Shown here: piece after piece, positions 38,931-47,869 of the stretch
Position numbering within the stretch: position 1 is the stretch's first letter
Layout of the letters: each line of letters starts with the position of its first letter
NCBI RefSeq assembly: GCF_014083985.1
Contig: NZ_CP046907.1
Location: 4,316,501-4,380,500, forward strand
Origin: Streptomyces sp. SCUT-3
Lineage (GTDB): Bacteria > Actinomycetota > Actinomycetes > Streptomycetales > Streptomycetaceae
DNA length: 64,000 nt
Direction of reading: 5' to 3'
Program-made: the position numbers and the translations under genes
The notes under the pieces: generated by a model
What the model saw: the letters and a program-made list of their open reading frames with translations, nothing else
Database searches by the model: none
Told to the model about the DNA's origin: nothing

Positions 38931-40385
38931 GTGAACACAGTGCTGAAGGCCGGAACGCCCCCTCTGCGAGGCCGATCGGCGGAGGTCTCCGCGCTCCGTG
39001 AGGCCCTGCGGTCCCCGCGCCGTCCGGGAAGCCTGCACATGTCGTTCGAGGGCGCACCGGGCATGGGCAAGTCCCGCCTGCTCGCCGAGGCCGGGGCCGT
39101 GGCGGAGGCGTCCGGCGCCGAGGTGGTCCGGGGACTGCACGGGAGCCACGGGGTGTTCGACCGCCCTCTCGTCGTCCTCCTGGACGACACCCACCGCTCG
39201 GACACGGCGGACGCGAGGGCGCTGGCGGCTCTGCGCCCGAGCACGGCGAACGTGCCGGTCGTGTGGTGCACCGGTCGGCGGTGCGGCAGCCCCAGCAGCC
39301 CGCTGGAGTCCGCCCTGGAGTCCGCGGCGGTCTCCCGCCGGTCGTTCCGGCTCGGCGCGCTCGACGACCGGGCGGCCCAGGAGATGGTGGGCGACCTGCT
39401 GGGAGCACGACCGGACGCGGCGCTCGCCCGGGCGGCCGCGTCGCTGTCCGGCCACCCCCGGGCATTACGGGCCTTCGTCGAGGGACTCCTGGAGGAGGGC
39501 CGGGTGGAGGTCGGGGCGGCCGCCTGTCTGACGCGGCCGGGAATTCCCGAGAGGCTGGGCGACCTGGTGCGGCGGTACGTGCAGGACTGCTCGCGCCCCT
39601 GCGCCACCATGCTGCTCGTCGCCTCCACCCTGGGAATGCACCTCATTTTCGGGGAACTCGCCGAAATCCTGGGCGCGAAGCCGTCGTGCCTGCTGCCGGA
39701 CCTGCAGGAAGCGGTGTTCTCCGGCCTGCTCAGCCAGGACGGGGACGACGTGAGGTTCGCCAACGAGCCGTTCCGGGACATCATCCGGGGCATGGTCCCC
39801 GCCGCGGCGCGTGCCGCCATCCGCGAGCAGGCGGACCATTACCGCGCACGGCAGTTCGAGGAGGCGTTCGCGGGTTTCCCGGGTTCCCCGGGGTTCCCGG
39901 GGAACGCGGCGCCCGGTCCCGCGGCGGTCCTCCTGCGGACGCCCCCGACGCACCGGACGGCCGGGGGCGTCGTCCTGTCCGGTCCCTGCCGCGGTCCGGA
40001 GCCGGCAGGCGTCCCGGCCGACCGCCGTGCTCCCGCGGTCGCGTCCGTCTTCGCCCCGCGGGCGGCGGACACGGCCCCGGGCGTCCCCGCCGGGCCCCGG
40101 TGTGCGGAGTCCGCGGGCAGCGGGGCGGCCGCGATCCCGGGGTGGGAGCGGTTGACGGAGAAGCAGGTCGCCGCGGCCGAACTCGCGGTGGAGGGCATGA
40201 CGAACAAGGAGATCGCCGCGCGCCTGCACCTGTCGCCGCACACGGTCAACTACCACCTGCGCAAGATATTCCGGGCGCTGTCGATCCGGTCCCGCACCGA
40301 GCTGATACGCCTCGTCCACGCGGCCTCCCCCGCCGCCGGGCTCCGACCGGCCCGCGAAGGGCTGTTCCCGGGGGGTGCGGCCTGA
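38931..40385 (+). CDS. LuxR family regulator with N-terminal AAA ATPase domain (short LAL type)
   Basis: A 484-residue regulator. GAPGMGKS at 41-48 is the Walker A of an AAA_16 domain and VVLLDDTH the Walker B. The C-terminal LuxR HTH (about 407-455, LTEKQVAAAELAVEGMTNKEIAARLHLS) binds DNA. Typical LAL regulators have about 900 residues with a long TPR-like region; here it is nearly absent, replaced by a Pro/Gly/Ala-rich linker (about 305-400) with repeats of GFPGSPGFPG. The GTG start has AGAAGGTGA eight bases upstream. Position suggests control of the neighbouring secondary-metabolism-like genes. Confidence 0.88.
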   Translation: MNTVLKAGTPPLRGRSAEVSALREALRSPRRPGSLHMSFEGAPGMGKSRLLAEAGAVAEASGAEVVRGLHGSHGVFDRPLVVLLDDTHRSDTADARALAALRPSTANVPVVWCTGRRCGSPSSPLESALESAAVSRRSFRLGALDDRAAQEMVGDLLGARPDAALARAAASLSGHPRALRAFVEGLLEEGRVEVGAAACLTRPGIPERLGDLVRRYVQDCSRPCATMLLVASTLGMHLIFGELAEILGAKPSCLLPDLQEAVFSGLLSQDGDDVRFANEPFRDIIRGMVPAAARAAIREQADHYRARQFEEAFAGFPGSPGFPGNAAPGPAAVLLRTPPTHRTAGGVVLSGPCRGPEPAGVPADRRAPAVASVFAPRAADTAPGVPAGPRCAESAGSGAAAIPGWERLTEKQVAAAELAVEGMTNKEIAARLHLSPHTVNYHLRKIFRALSIRSRTELIRLVHAASPAAGLRPAREGLFPGGAA

Positions 40386-40412
40386 GTCCTCCGCGGGCCC
40401 GCCCGAGGGGGC

Positions 40413-40461
40413 CGGTCCTGAGCCGCCCCCGGCCGCCGCGTCCGGGGGCGGCTCAGGACCG
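40413..40461. terminator. bidirectional terminator between luxR and tetR genes
   Basis: A perfect 20-bp stem (40413-40432 with 40442-40461) with a nine-base loop between convergent genes. The distal arm covers the tetR stop codon. Confidence 0.85.
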
Positions 40462-41079
40462 TTCCGGCTGTTCCGGCTGTTCCGGCTGTTCCGGCCGGCG
40501 GAGTCCGGCGAGGGCCAGGTCGACCATGGAGTGCAGTTCCGAGCGGCTGGCCCCGCTGCGTGCCTGCACGGCGATGCCGTGCTGCACCGTGGCGACGTAG
40601 GTGGCCAGCGCCTCCGGGTCGGCCCCGGCCGACAGGTCGCCGCTGTCGACCGCGCGCCGGAACCTCTCCCGGAGGCGCTGCCGGTCGCTGCGCCGGATCT
40701 CGGCCAGGCGGGCCCGCACGGCGTCGTTGTCGGCGGAGCAGCTGAGGGCGCCGTGCACGATCAGGCAGCCGTGGGGCGTGTTCTCGTCGGTGGTGGCCTC
40801 GACGGCGCCGCGCCAGACGGCGGCGACGACGTCGTGGGCCGTGGGCAGGAGGACGGCGCGGGCGATGTACCGGGCGATCGTCTCGCCGTAGCGGAGCAGC
40901 ACCTGGTCGAAGAGCGCCTCCTTGCTGCCGAAGGCGGCGTAGAGGCTGCCGCGGCGGATGCCGATCGCGTCGGTCAGGTCGGCGAGGGTCGCGCCCTCGT
41001 ACCCCCTGTCCCAGAAGACGGCGAGGGCGGTGTCGACGGCCTCGTCGACGTCGAACTCCCGGGGACGTCCTCTCGCCAT
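40453..41079 (-). CDS. TetR family transcriptional regulator
   Basis: A 208-residue repressor. The N-terminal HTH (about 10-55, TLADLTDAIGIRRGSLYAAFGSKEALF) is of TetR type and the C-terminal part matches the TetR_C group often paired with efflux pumps or oxidoreductases. The C-terminus is PEQPEQPEQPE, from a 9-bp microsatellite (ggctgttcc repeated at about 40456-40494) that may vary in copy number. It is divergent from the cupin/MFS/SDR operon and the dyad at 41201-41214 is its likely operator. Confidence 0.92.
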   Translation of the reverse strand: MARGRPREFDVDEAVDTALAVFWDRGYEGATLADLTDAIGIRRGSLYAAFGSKEALFDQVLLRYGETIARYIARAVLLPTAHDVVAAVWRGAVEATTDENTPHGCLIVHGALSCSADNDAVRARLAEIRRSDRQRLRERFRRAVDSGDLSAGADPEALATYVATVQHGIAVQARSGASRSELHSMVDLALAGLRRPEQPEQPEQPERS

Positions 41080-41170
41080 CGTTCCTCCCGCGGTGCCGCA
41101 CCGGTGGGCCTTCTGGACGGGGGCGTCGGTTCCGGACGCCGCGCCCGTCTCCGGGCCCCCAGGTTACAGG

Positions 41171-41214
41171 TTGACAGGGCGCCTGCGAGGAATGTAATGA
41201 TGACCTATCGGTCA
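41171..41214 (+). promoter_or_regulatory. promoter of cupin/MFS/SDR operon with TetR-type operator
   Basis: TTGACA at 41171-41176 with TAATGA at 41195-41200 (18-bp spacer) or TGTAAT at 41193-41198 (16-bp). Immediately downstream lies a perfect dyad TGACC-TATC-GGTCA at 41201-41214. It covers the likely transcription start, as expected for repression by the divergent TetR protein. Confidence 0.7.
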
Positions 41215-41288
41215 AGAATTGATCGCCGTGCTCACGAGATGGCTCCGCCCCGTCCACCGACTCCAGGAGAGGCAGAGAGGACAGGCAC

Positions 41289-41813
41289 ATGACGAACGTC
41301 TCCTCCGATGCACCCGCAGCCCCCGGCACCGCGAGCGCGCACCCGTTCCTCCACGTACCCGCCGGCGGAGGGCCGGCGGTGTGGCTCAACGGCGACGTGT
41401 ACTCCGTCAAACTCGACAAGGAGGAGTCGGACGGCCGGCTCACGGTGCTCGAGGCGTCGGTGCCCCCCGGCGGCGGTCCGCCGATCCACAACCACACGCG
41501 CGAGGAAGAGGCGTTCTACGTCCTCGAGGGCGAGCTCGAGATGTACGTCGCCGGGCGCACCCTGACGGTGCGCACCGGGGACTTCGTGTTCGTCCCGCGC
41601 AACACGATGCACGGTTTCCGCAACAAGGGCCTCCACCCGGCCCGGCAGCTCCTCCTCTTCACGCCGGGCGGCTTCGAGCGGTTCTTCCTGGAGGCCGGCG
41701 AGCCCGCCGTGCCGGGCGTCCCGGTGCCCCCGTTCCGGCCCACCGACAACCCGAGGGCCGTCGAGGTGGGCGGCCGCCACGGATCGTTCCAGGCCGACGC
41801 CGGCACCGCCTGA
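41289..41813 (+). CDS. cupin domain protein
   Basis: A 174-residue single-domain cupin. The metal site is complete: His67 and His69 (IHNH), Glu73 and, from motif 2, His108 (TMHGF). The FVPRNTMHGFRN pattern resembles quercetin-dioxygenase-like cupins. The enzyme activity is unknown; oxygenase or isomerase are both possible. AGAGAGGA about ten bases upstream supports the start. First gene of a TetR-controlled operon with an MFS exporter and an SDR enzyme. Confidence 0.87.
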   Translation: MTNVSSDAPAAPGTASAHPFLHVPAGGGPAVWLNGDVYSVKLDKEESDGRLTVLEASVPPGGGPPIHNHTREEEAFYVLEGELEMYVAGRTLTVRTGDFVFVPRNTMHGFRNKGLHPARQLLLFTPGGFERFFLEAGEPAVPGVPVPPFRPTDNPRAVEVGGRHGSFQADAGTA

Positions 41814-41856
41814 CCTGCGCGGCGCACCGCGCTCCGCCGAGAGGAACACCAGCTAC

Positions 41857-43080
41857 ATGTCCATCGCCGTATACGTCCTCGGACTGGGGATCTTCGCCCT
41901 GGTGACCAGCGAGCTGCAGGTCACCGGAATGATGCCCGAGATGGCTCGGGACCTCGGCGTCCCCGCCTCCGGGATCGGTTACCTCATCTCCCTGTACGCC
42001 CTCGCCATGGCGGTCGGCGGCCCGCTCCTCACCACCGCACTGCTCAAACTGCCCCGCCGCTCGGCGCTCATGGTCCTGTTCGCCGCCTTCGTCGCCGGCG
42101 AGGTACTCGGCGCGCTGGCCCCCGAGTACTGGCTGCTGGTGGTGGCGCGGTTGATCACCGGTGCGGTCTCCGGAGCGTTCTTCGGCGTGGCCATCGCCGT
42201 GGCGATCGAGCTGGCCCCGCCCGGCGCCGCGGCCCGGGCGAGCTCGATCGTCCTGAGCGGCCTGATGGGCGGTACCGTGCTCGGCCTGCCGCTGGCCAGC
42301 TGGATCGGCTCGTCGTTCGGCTGGCGCACGAGCTTCTGGGTGGTGGCCGCCATGGCGGTGGTGATGGGCGCGCTCACCGCCTCCCTGGTGCCCCGCATGG
42401 AGGCCGCCGGGGGCACGAGCGTGCGGGGCGAGCTCGCGGTGTTCAAGCAGCGGAAGCTGTGGGCGGTCTACTCGACCAGCACGCTGGTCATCGGGGCCAC
42501 CTACGCGGCGTTCAGCTACTTCACCCCCATCCTGTCCGAGGTCACCGGCTTCGGCAGGACCACGGTCACCACGCTGCTGTTCGTCTACGGCGCGGCCACC
42601 ATCGTCGGCAACTACGTCGTCGGCAGGATCGCGGACGCCCGACCCGTCGCCACGCTGACCGTCGGCCTGGCGTCCCTGGCCGTGCTGCTCGTCGTCTTCG
42701 CGCTGTTCACCGGGCAGAAGGCGGTCACCGTGGTCGCCATGACCGGGATCGGCCTGGTCGGGGTCTCCATGAACCCCGCGCTGGTCGCCCGCGTGATGCG
42801 CACGGTGGGCAGCAGCCCGCTGGTCAACACCGTGCACACCTCCTGCATCACGATGGGCGTGGTGATCGGCGCGTGGGCCGGCGGACTCGGCATCAGCGCC
42901 GGCCACGGCCTGCGCGCCCCGCTGTGGATCGGCGCCGTGATGGCGGTGGCCGGATTCCTCACCCTGCTGCCCGACATGGCGGGCGACCGGGCCGCAACCG
43001 GAGCACCGCGGCGGAACGCCGACGCCGATGCCCCGGCCGCCCCGACGACCCTTCCCGACGGAACTCTGGAGCCGAGATGA
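41857..43080 (+). CDS. MFS transporter, drug:H+ antiporter type
   Basis: A 407-residue membrane protein with twelve hydrophobic segments of the DHA1 (AraJ/PbuE-like) group. The segment FALVTSELQVTGMMPEMARDLGV near the N-terminus and RLITGAVSGAFFGVAIAVAIEL are typical. Probably exports a small compound. The ATG has GAGAGGA about ten bases upstream. Its stop overlaps the SDR start codon (ATGA), so the two are co-translated. Confidence 0.92.
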   Translation: MSIAVYVLGLGIFALVTSELQVTGMMPEMARDLGVPASGIGYLISLYALAMAVGGPLLTTALLKLPRRSALMVLFAAFVAGEVLGALAPEYWLLVVARLITGAVSGAFFGVAIAVAIELAPPGAAARASSIVLSGLMGGTVLGLPLASWIGSSFGWRTSFWVVAAMAVVMGALTASLVPRMEAAGGTSVRGELAVFKQRKLWAVYSTSTLVIGATYAAFSYFTPILSEVTGFGRTTVTTLLFVYGAATIVGNYVVGRIADARPVATLTVGLASLAVLLVVFALFTGQKAVTVVAMTGIGLVGVSMNPALVARVMRTVGSSPLVNTVHTSCITMGVVIGAWAGGLGISAGHGLRAPLWIGAVMAVAGFLTLLPDMAGDRAATGAPRRNADADAPAAPTTLPDGTLEPR

Positions 43081-43823
43081 GCGAACTCGCCGGCAAGGTG
43101 GCGCTGGTCACCGGTGGCAGCCGGGGCATAGGCGCCGCGATCGCCCGCGCCCTGGCGCAGGCGGGTGCGGACGTGGCGATCACCTACCTGCAGAACAAGG
43201 ACGCCGCCGAGGCGGTCCTCGACGACGTGCGCGCCGCAGGCCGCCGGGGGCTGGCACGGGCGGCGGACACGACGGTGCCGGAGGACATCACGGCCGCGGT
43301 GGAGGAGACCGCGGCCGGCCTCGGCAGGCTCGACGTCCTGGTGAACAACGCCGGGTACATGGACGTGTCCGGGACGGCGTTCCAGGACCTCCCCGTCGAG
43401 ACCGTGGACCGCACCCTCCTGGTCAACGTCCGGGCCTACCTGCTCACGGCCCGGGCGGCGGTGCGGCACCTGGGCCCGGGGGGCCGCATCATCAACATCG
43501 GGAGCTGCCTCGGCGCACGGGTGCCGGCTCCCGGCGCCACGCTGTACGCGACGAGCAAGGCGGCGGTCACGGGCCTGACCAAGGGGCTGGCCCGCGACCT
43601 CGGCCCCCGGGGCATCACGGTGAACCAGATCTCGCCCGGGCCGGTGGACACCGACATGAACCCGGCCGACGGCCCCCACGCGGAGTTCCAGCGCAGCCTC
43701 ACGGCGCTCGGCCGCTACGGGGAGGCGTCGGAGATCGCGGCGGCGGCGGTGTTCCTGGCGGGGGACGGCGCGTCCTTCATCACGGGCGCCACCCTGGCGG
43801 TCGACGGCGGCAACACGGCCTGA
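43077..43823 (+). CDS. SDR family oxidoreductase
   Basis: Classical short-chain dehydrogenase/reductase, 248 residues. NADP(H)-binding TGGSRGIG at 12-19, NNAG in DVLVNNAGYMD, and the catalytic Ser/Tyr157/Lys161 (YATSK). ISPGPVDTDMN and a C-terminal GATLAVDGGN are as usual for the FabG-like group. Third gene of the cupin/MFS operon, coupled by ATGA overlap. The substrate is unknown. Confidence 0.93.
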   Translation: MSELAGKVALVTGGSRGIGAAIARALAQAGADVAITYLQNKDAAEAVLDDVRAAGRRGLARAADTTVPEDITAAVEETAAGLGRLDVLVNNAGYMDVSGTAFQDLPVETVDRTLLVNVRAYLLTARAAVRHLGPGGRIINIGSCLGARVPAPGATLYATSKAAVTGLTKGLARDLGPRGITVNQISPGPVDTDMNPADGPHAEFQRSLTALGRYGEASEIAAAAVFLAGDGASFITGATLAVDGGNTA

Positions 43824-43843
43824 CGCCGCCGCGGCAAGGGCCG

Positions 43844-43880
43844 GGCGCACCCGCCGGGACCGGCGGCCGGCGGGTGCGCC
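43844..43880. terminator. terminator between SDR and PP2C genes
   Basis: Perfect 14-bp stem (43844-43857 with 43867-43880), nine-base loop, between convergent genes. Confidence 0.8.
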
Positions 43881-43907
43881 TCCCCGGGCGGGCCCACCCG
43901 CCGCCGG

Positions 43908-45242
43908 CTACCCCCCGCCGGCACCGGGCCGCAGGCCCAGCAGCGCCACGTCGTCGGCGAAGGCGCCGCCACGGTGGGCCAGCAGCGCGTCGCACAGCCC
44001 GGGCAGGGGCGAGTCGGCCAGGGCGAGCGCGGCGCGGGCGAAGTCGTCCATCCCGTCCTCCAGGGAGTGCCGGGAGTCCTCGACGAGCCCGTCGGTGAAC
44101 ATCAGCAGGGTGCTCCCGCCGGCGACGTCCTCCTGCTGGTCGGTGCGCGGCAGGCCCGGGTCGACGCCCAGCGGAACCCCCTGGTCGTCCCCGTAGAGGT
44201 AGCGGGCCCGGCCCCCGGGGGCGAGCAGCAGCGGGGGCAGGTGGCCCGCGCTGGCCCACTCCAGCCGCCAGCGGCCCCGGCCGCGTTCCTCCATCCGGGC
44301 GACCAGCACGGTGACCATGGCCTCCTGGCGCAGCCGTCCCATGACCTCGTCCAGCCGCCGCAGGATCCTGCTCGGCGGGCCCTCCTCCTCGCAGGCGATC
44401 ACCCGCAGCATGTTGCTGACCCGGCTCATCACCGTCGCGGCGTGCACGTCGTGGCCGACCACGTCCCCGACGACCAGGCACGGCGCCCCGCCGGGCGGGT
44501 GGATCACGTCGTACCAGTCGCCGCCGATGCGCGGCTCGACCGAGGCGGGAAGGTAGCGGGCCTGCAGCTGCAGCGGGCCCAGGTCGGGGAGCTCGGGCAG
44601 CAGGCGACGCTGGAACTCCTCGGTCGCCTGCCGCAGCCGCTGGTACAGGCGGGCGTTCTCGATCGCCACGCCCGCCGCGCCGGCGAGCGCGGTCACCACT
44701 GCCTCGTCGGTGTCGCTGAACGCGTCCCCGCCGGGCCTGTCCGCCAGGTAGAGGTTGCCGTAGACGTTCTCCCGCACCCGGATCGCCACCCCGAGCAGTG
44801 AGGCGGCCGGGGCGTGGCCCTCCGCCCGGTTCATCCGGTCCGCCCGGTCCGCCCGGTCCGGCGTCCGTGGTGCTTCCGGGGCGCGGGCCAGGTCCCGCAG
44901 CAGGCCCCCGCCGCAGGGGAGGCGGCCCGCCGCGAAGAACTCCCGGGAGCCGGCGCCCGAGCAGATGAGCTCGACCGGCCTCCCCCGCTCGTCGAGCACG
45001 CACAGCGCGCCGTGGCGGGCGCCGGCCAGTTCCCGGGCCGCGTCCACCACGGTGCGCAGCACCGCGTTCAGCTCCAGTTCGCCGCTGACGGCCAGGACCG
45101 CGTCCAGCAGCTGCCGCAGCCGGCCGTGCAGGTGCCCCACCCGGCGCAGCCCGGCCTGCAGGCGGTCCAGTTCGGTCTCCCCGATCCCGCCGAGCAGGGG
45201 CAGCCCCGCCTCCCCGCGGCCCCCGTCGCCTGCTGTGGACAT
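43908..45242 (-). CDS. GAF domain / PP2C-type serine phosphatase (RsbU/SpoIIE-like)
   Basis: A 444-residue cytoplasmic protein. A GAF domain (about 45-205, ending in AIENARLYQRLRQATEEFQRRLLPELP) precedes a PPM phosphatase (about 210-440) with GGDWYDVI, VVGDVVGHDVHAA and DGLVEDSR metal/active-site motifs. Such proteins usually dephosphorylate anti-anti-sigma factors in stress signalling. The linker in the GAF part has a DRADRADR repeat. The ATG at 45242 has GGGAGG five bases upstream; no anti-sigma gene is adjacent. Confidence 0.9.
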   Translation of the reverse strand: MSTAGDGGRGEAGLPLLGGIGETELDRLQAGLRRVGHLHGRLRQLLDAVLAVSGELELNAVLRTVVDAARELAGARHGALCVLDERGRPVELICSGAGSREFFAAGRLPCGGGLLRDLARAPEAPRTPDRADRADRMNRAEGHAPAASLLGVAIRVRENVYGNLYLADRPGGDAFSDTDEAVVTALAGAAGVAIENARLYQRLRQATEEFQRRLLPELPDLGPLQLQARYLPASVEPRIGGDWYDVIHPPGGAPCLVVGDVVGHDVHAATVMSRVSNMLRVIACEEEGPPSRILRRLDEVMGRLRQEAMVTVLVARMEERGRGRWRLEWASAGHLPPLLLAPGGRARYLYGDDQGVPLGVDPGLPRTDQQEDVAGGSTLLMFTDGLVEDSRHSLEDGMDDFARAALALADSPLPGLCDALLAHRGGAFADDVALLGLRPGAGGG

Positions 45243-45377
45243 CGAGCCTCCCGTTGCTCTCCCGGGGACGGCGACCCGTACGGGCGGTGAGCCGTCCCCG
45301 GGGGGACGCATGCCATTTTCCCGCATGTGTCCGGCGTGCGCCCGGCCCGGTGCCGGGGCGGGGCCCCGGCGTCCGCC

Positions 45378-46247
45378 TCAGGCGGCCTGCTGCGAGGCGG
45401 CCGCCTCGGGGCGCAGGTCGGCCGTGCGCAGCCGGTGCGCGGGCTCCTCGGGCAGGACGGTCCGGGAGGCGACGGCGAGGTCCGGCCCGACGTGGAGCAG
45501 CTCGCCGGGCTCCATGAGGCGCCAGTCGGGGTTGTCGTCCATGCGCTCGCTGGCCACGACCACGGAGGGGGCGCCGGCCAGGTCGCGGGAGTGGACGCGC
45601 ATGCGGCCCGCGGTGCCGCTGTGGTCCAGGTGCCGGTCGCCGTGCCGGCCGCCGGCGGCGCGCGCGAGCACGTACAGCTTGTGGGTGTCCGGGTAGCGCA
45701 GCGCCCACATCCCGTCCGGGGCGGTGAGGATCACGTTGAGGGCGTAGAGCGGCAGGTTCCGGGCGACCCAGCGGGCGGCGTGCACGATGCCCGCGGCGAC
45801 GTCGCCGCCGCGGGCCCGGGTCTCGCGGGTGACCAGGGCGAAGAAGCGTTCGGAGTCGGTGTCGCCCCGGACGAGGGAGCGGTCCCCGGCCAGTTCGGCG
45901 TCGAGCAGGTCCAGCCCCTCGATCACCCCGTTGTGGGCGAACAGGCGGCCCTCCTGCTCGAAGGGGTGGGTGTTGCGGGCCTCCAGGCCGCCGGTGCTGG
46001 CGAAGCGGATGTGGGCGAGGAAGGTGGTGGACTCCACCTCCCGGGCCTCCTCGGCGAAGTCGCGGTCCTCGTAGGCGGCCAGGGGCGCCTTGCGCAGCTG
46101 CGCGCCGCCGCCGGCGGCGTACCAGCCCAGGCCGGTGCCGTCGGGCATGCGGTGGCTCTGGTACTCCAGGCTGTCCGGGGCGTCCAGCAGCCAGAAGGTC
46201 GCGCGGGTACGTCGCGGGGCACTGCTCATACCGAACAGACGGCACAT
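45378..46247 (-). CDS. class II glutamine amidotransferase (EgtC-like)
   Basis: N-terminal-nucleophile amidohydrolase, 289 residues; MCRLFG at the start places the catalytic Cys at position 2. FLAHIRFAS, NTHPFEQEGRLFAHNG and GDTDSERFFALV are the substrate-binding blocks of GATase type 2. It resembles the gamma-glutamyl hydrolase EgtC of ergothioneine synthesis or the YafJ group, but no egt genes are near. The start has GGGAGG six bases upstream. It follows the glutamate decarboxylase on the same strand at about 130 bases. Confidence 0.88.
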   Translation of the reverse strand: MCRLFGMSSAPRRTRATFWLLDAPDSLEYQSHRMPDGTGLGWYAAGGGAQLRKAPLAAYEDRDFAEEAREVESTTFLAHIRFASTGGLEARNTHPFEQEGRLFAHNGVIEGLDLLDAELAGDRSLVRGDTDSERFFALVTRETRARGGDVAAGIVHAARWVARNLPLYALNVILTAPDGMWALRYPDTHKLYVLARAAGGRHGDRHLDHSGTAGRMRVHSRDLAGAPSVVVASERMDDNPDWRLMEPGELLHVGPDLAVASRTVLPEEPAHRLRTADLRPEAAASQQAA

Positions 46248-46321
46248 GGCGGCCCTCCCTGTCCCGGGGGTGCGTGGCTCTTCCCCGTCGGGTACCCCGA
46301 AGCCGCGCCGTGACGCCGCCG

Positions 46322-46383
46322 CGCCGTGACGCCGCCCCGCCGTCCGCCGGCGGAGTGCGGCCCGAGCCGGCGGCGTCACGGCG
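46322..46383 (-). terminator. hairpin at the end of the glutamate decarboxylase gene
   Basis: A 15-bp inverted repeat (46322-46336 with 46369-46383) includes the decarboxylase stop codon. The left arm's unit is partly repeated at about 46305-46320. Confidence 0.55.
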
Positions 46384-47803
46384 GGGGCGGCTTCCGGCCC
46401 GCCGTCCCGCCCCCCGGGGCCCGCCCGCCGTGGTTGAAAGCGGTCCGGGGCCTGCCGGAGGGCAGCGGGGCGGTCAGCCGCTCCAGGTACGCCGTCTCCT
46501 CGCGGATGTCGGCCAGCAGGCTCTCCGCCAGGTCCAGGCCGAGGCCGTTGCGGACCACGATCCGCTGGACGGTCGTGTCGGCCAGGTCGTCGGGCATCGG
46601 GTAGGCCGGTACCAGCCAGCCCCTCATCCGCAGGCGGTCGGACAGGTCGTACAGGCTCCAGTTCTCCCCCGCGCCCGGTGCCAGCCGCCAGGCGAACACC
46701 GGGATGTCGGAGCCGTCGTTCCACAGCTCGAAGGCGTCGAGCGCGGCCACGCCGTCGGCCAGGTACCGGGCCGTGTCGCGGGAGGCGCCCTGCACCGCCC
46801 GGTAGCCCTCCCGCCCCAGGCGCAGGAACTGGTAGTACTGCAGCAGGACCTGGGCGCCGGGGCGGGAGAAGTTCAGCGCGAACGTCGGCATCTCGCCGCC
46901 GAGGTAGTTCACCTTGAACACCAGGTCCTCGGGCAGGTGGTCGCGGGTGCGCCACACCACCCAGCCCAGCCCCGGGTACACCAGGCCGTACTTGTGACCG
47001 GAGGCGTTGATCGAGTGCACCCTCTCCAGCCGGAAGTCCCACTCCAGGTCCGGCTGCAGGAACGGCGCCACCATCGCGCCGGACGCGCCGTCCACGTGGA
47101 GGGGGACGTCCAGGCCCGTGTCGCGCTGGAGGTCGTCGAGCGCGCGGGCGATCTGCGCGACCGGCTCGTACATGCCGGTGTAGGTCACGCCCATGATCGC
47201 GACGACCCCGATCGTGTTCTCGTCGACGCGGCCCTGCAGCGTCTCGGCGTCCAGCGTCCGGTGCTCCTCGGTGATGGGCACGTACCGGGGCTCGACGTCC
47301 CAGTAGTTGCAGAACTTCTCCCACACCACCTGGACGGCCGAGCTCATCACGAGGTTGGGGCGGTCGGCGGGACGGCCCGCCGCGCGCCGCTTCTCCTGCC
47401 AGCGCCGTTTGAAGGCGAGGCCGGCGAGCATGCACGCCTCGGAGGAGCCGATGGTCGAGGTGCCGATCGTCCGCGTGGGCTCGGGCGCGTGCCACAGGTC
47501 CGCGAGGATCTTCCAGCAGCGGTCCTCGACCGCGGCGGTCTGCGGGTACTCGTCCTTGTCGATCATGTTCTTGTCGACGGTCTCGGCATACAGGCGGGCT
47601 GCGTGGGTGTCCATCCAGGTGCCGACGAACGTGGCCAGGTTCAGCCTGGCGTTGCCGTCGAGCATGACCTCGTCGTGGACGATCTGGTACGCCGTCTCGG
47701 GCATCATCTGCCCCTCCGGCAGCCGGAAGCGCTCCACGAGAGTGCGCTCGCCGGGACGCGCGAACATCGGGTTGATCGTCACTGCGGTTTCCCGGGCGCT
47801 CAT
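46376..47803 (-). CDS. gad: glutamate decarboxylase
   Basis: PLP-dependent enzyme converting glutamate to GABA and CO2, consuming a proton. The PLP lysine is Lys271 in SINASGHKYG, and VDGA (237-240) contains the Asp that binds the pyridine nitrogen. TSTIGSSEACMLAGLAFKRRW is also diagnostic. 475 residues, usual for bacterial Gad. ATG 47803 is preferred to TTG 47809. No glutamate/GABA antiporter gene is directly next to it, although an APC permease lies 1.9 kb upstream on the same strand. Confidence 0.95.
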   Translation of the reverse strand: MSARETAVTINPMFARPGERTLVERFRLPEGQMMPETAYQIVHDEVMLDGNARLNLATFVGTWMDTHAARLYAETVDKNMIDKDEYPQTAAVEDRCWKILADLWHAPEPTRTIGTSTIGSSEACMLAGLAFKRRWQEKRRAAGRPADRPNLVMSSAVQVVWEKFCNYWDVEPRYVPITEEHRTLDAETLQGRVDENTIGVVAIMGVTYTGMYEPVAQIARALDDLQRDTGLDVPLHVDGASGAMVAPFLQPDLEWDFRLERVHSINASGHKYGLVYPGLGWVVWRTRDHLPEDLVFKVNYLGGEMPTFALNFSRPGAQVLLQYYQFLRLGREGYRAVQGASRDTARYLADGVAALDAFELWNDGSDIPVFAWRLAPGAGENWSLYDLSDRLRMRGWLVPAYPMPDDLADTTVQRIVVRNGLGLDLAESLLADIREETAYLERLTAPLPSGRPRTAFNHGGRAPGGGTAGRKPPPP

Positions 47804-47869
47804 GCGCAAGGCCTCATCTCGTACGGTCGGCGGTGTCCTCGGCCCCGCCCCCGACGGCCACGACTCACT

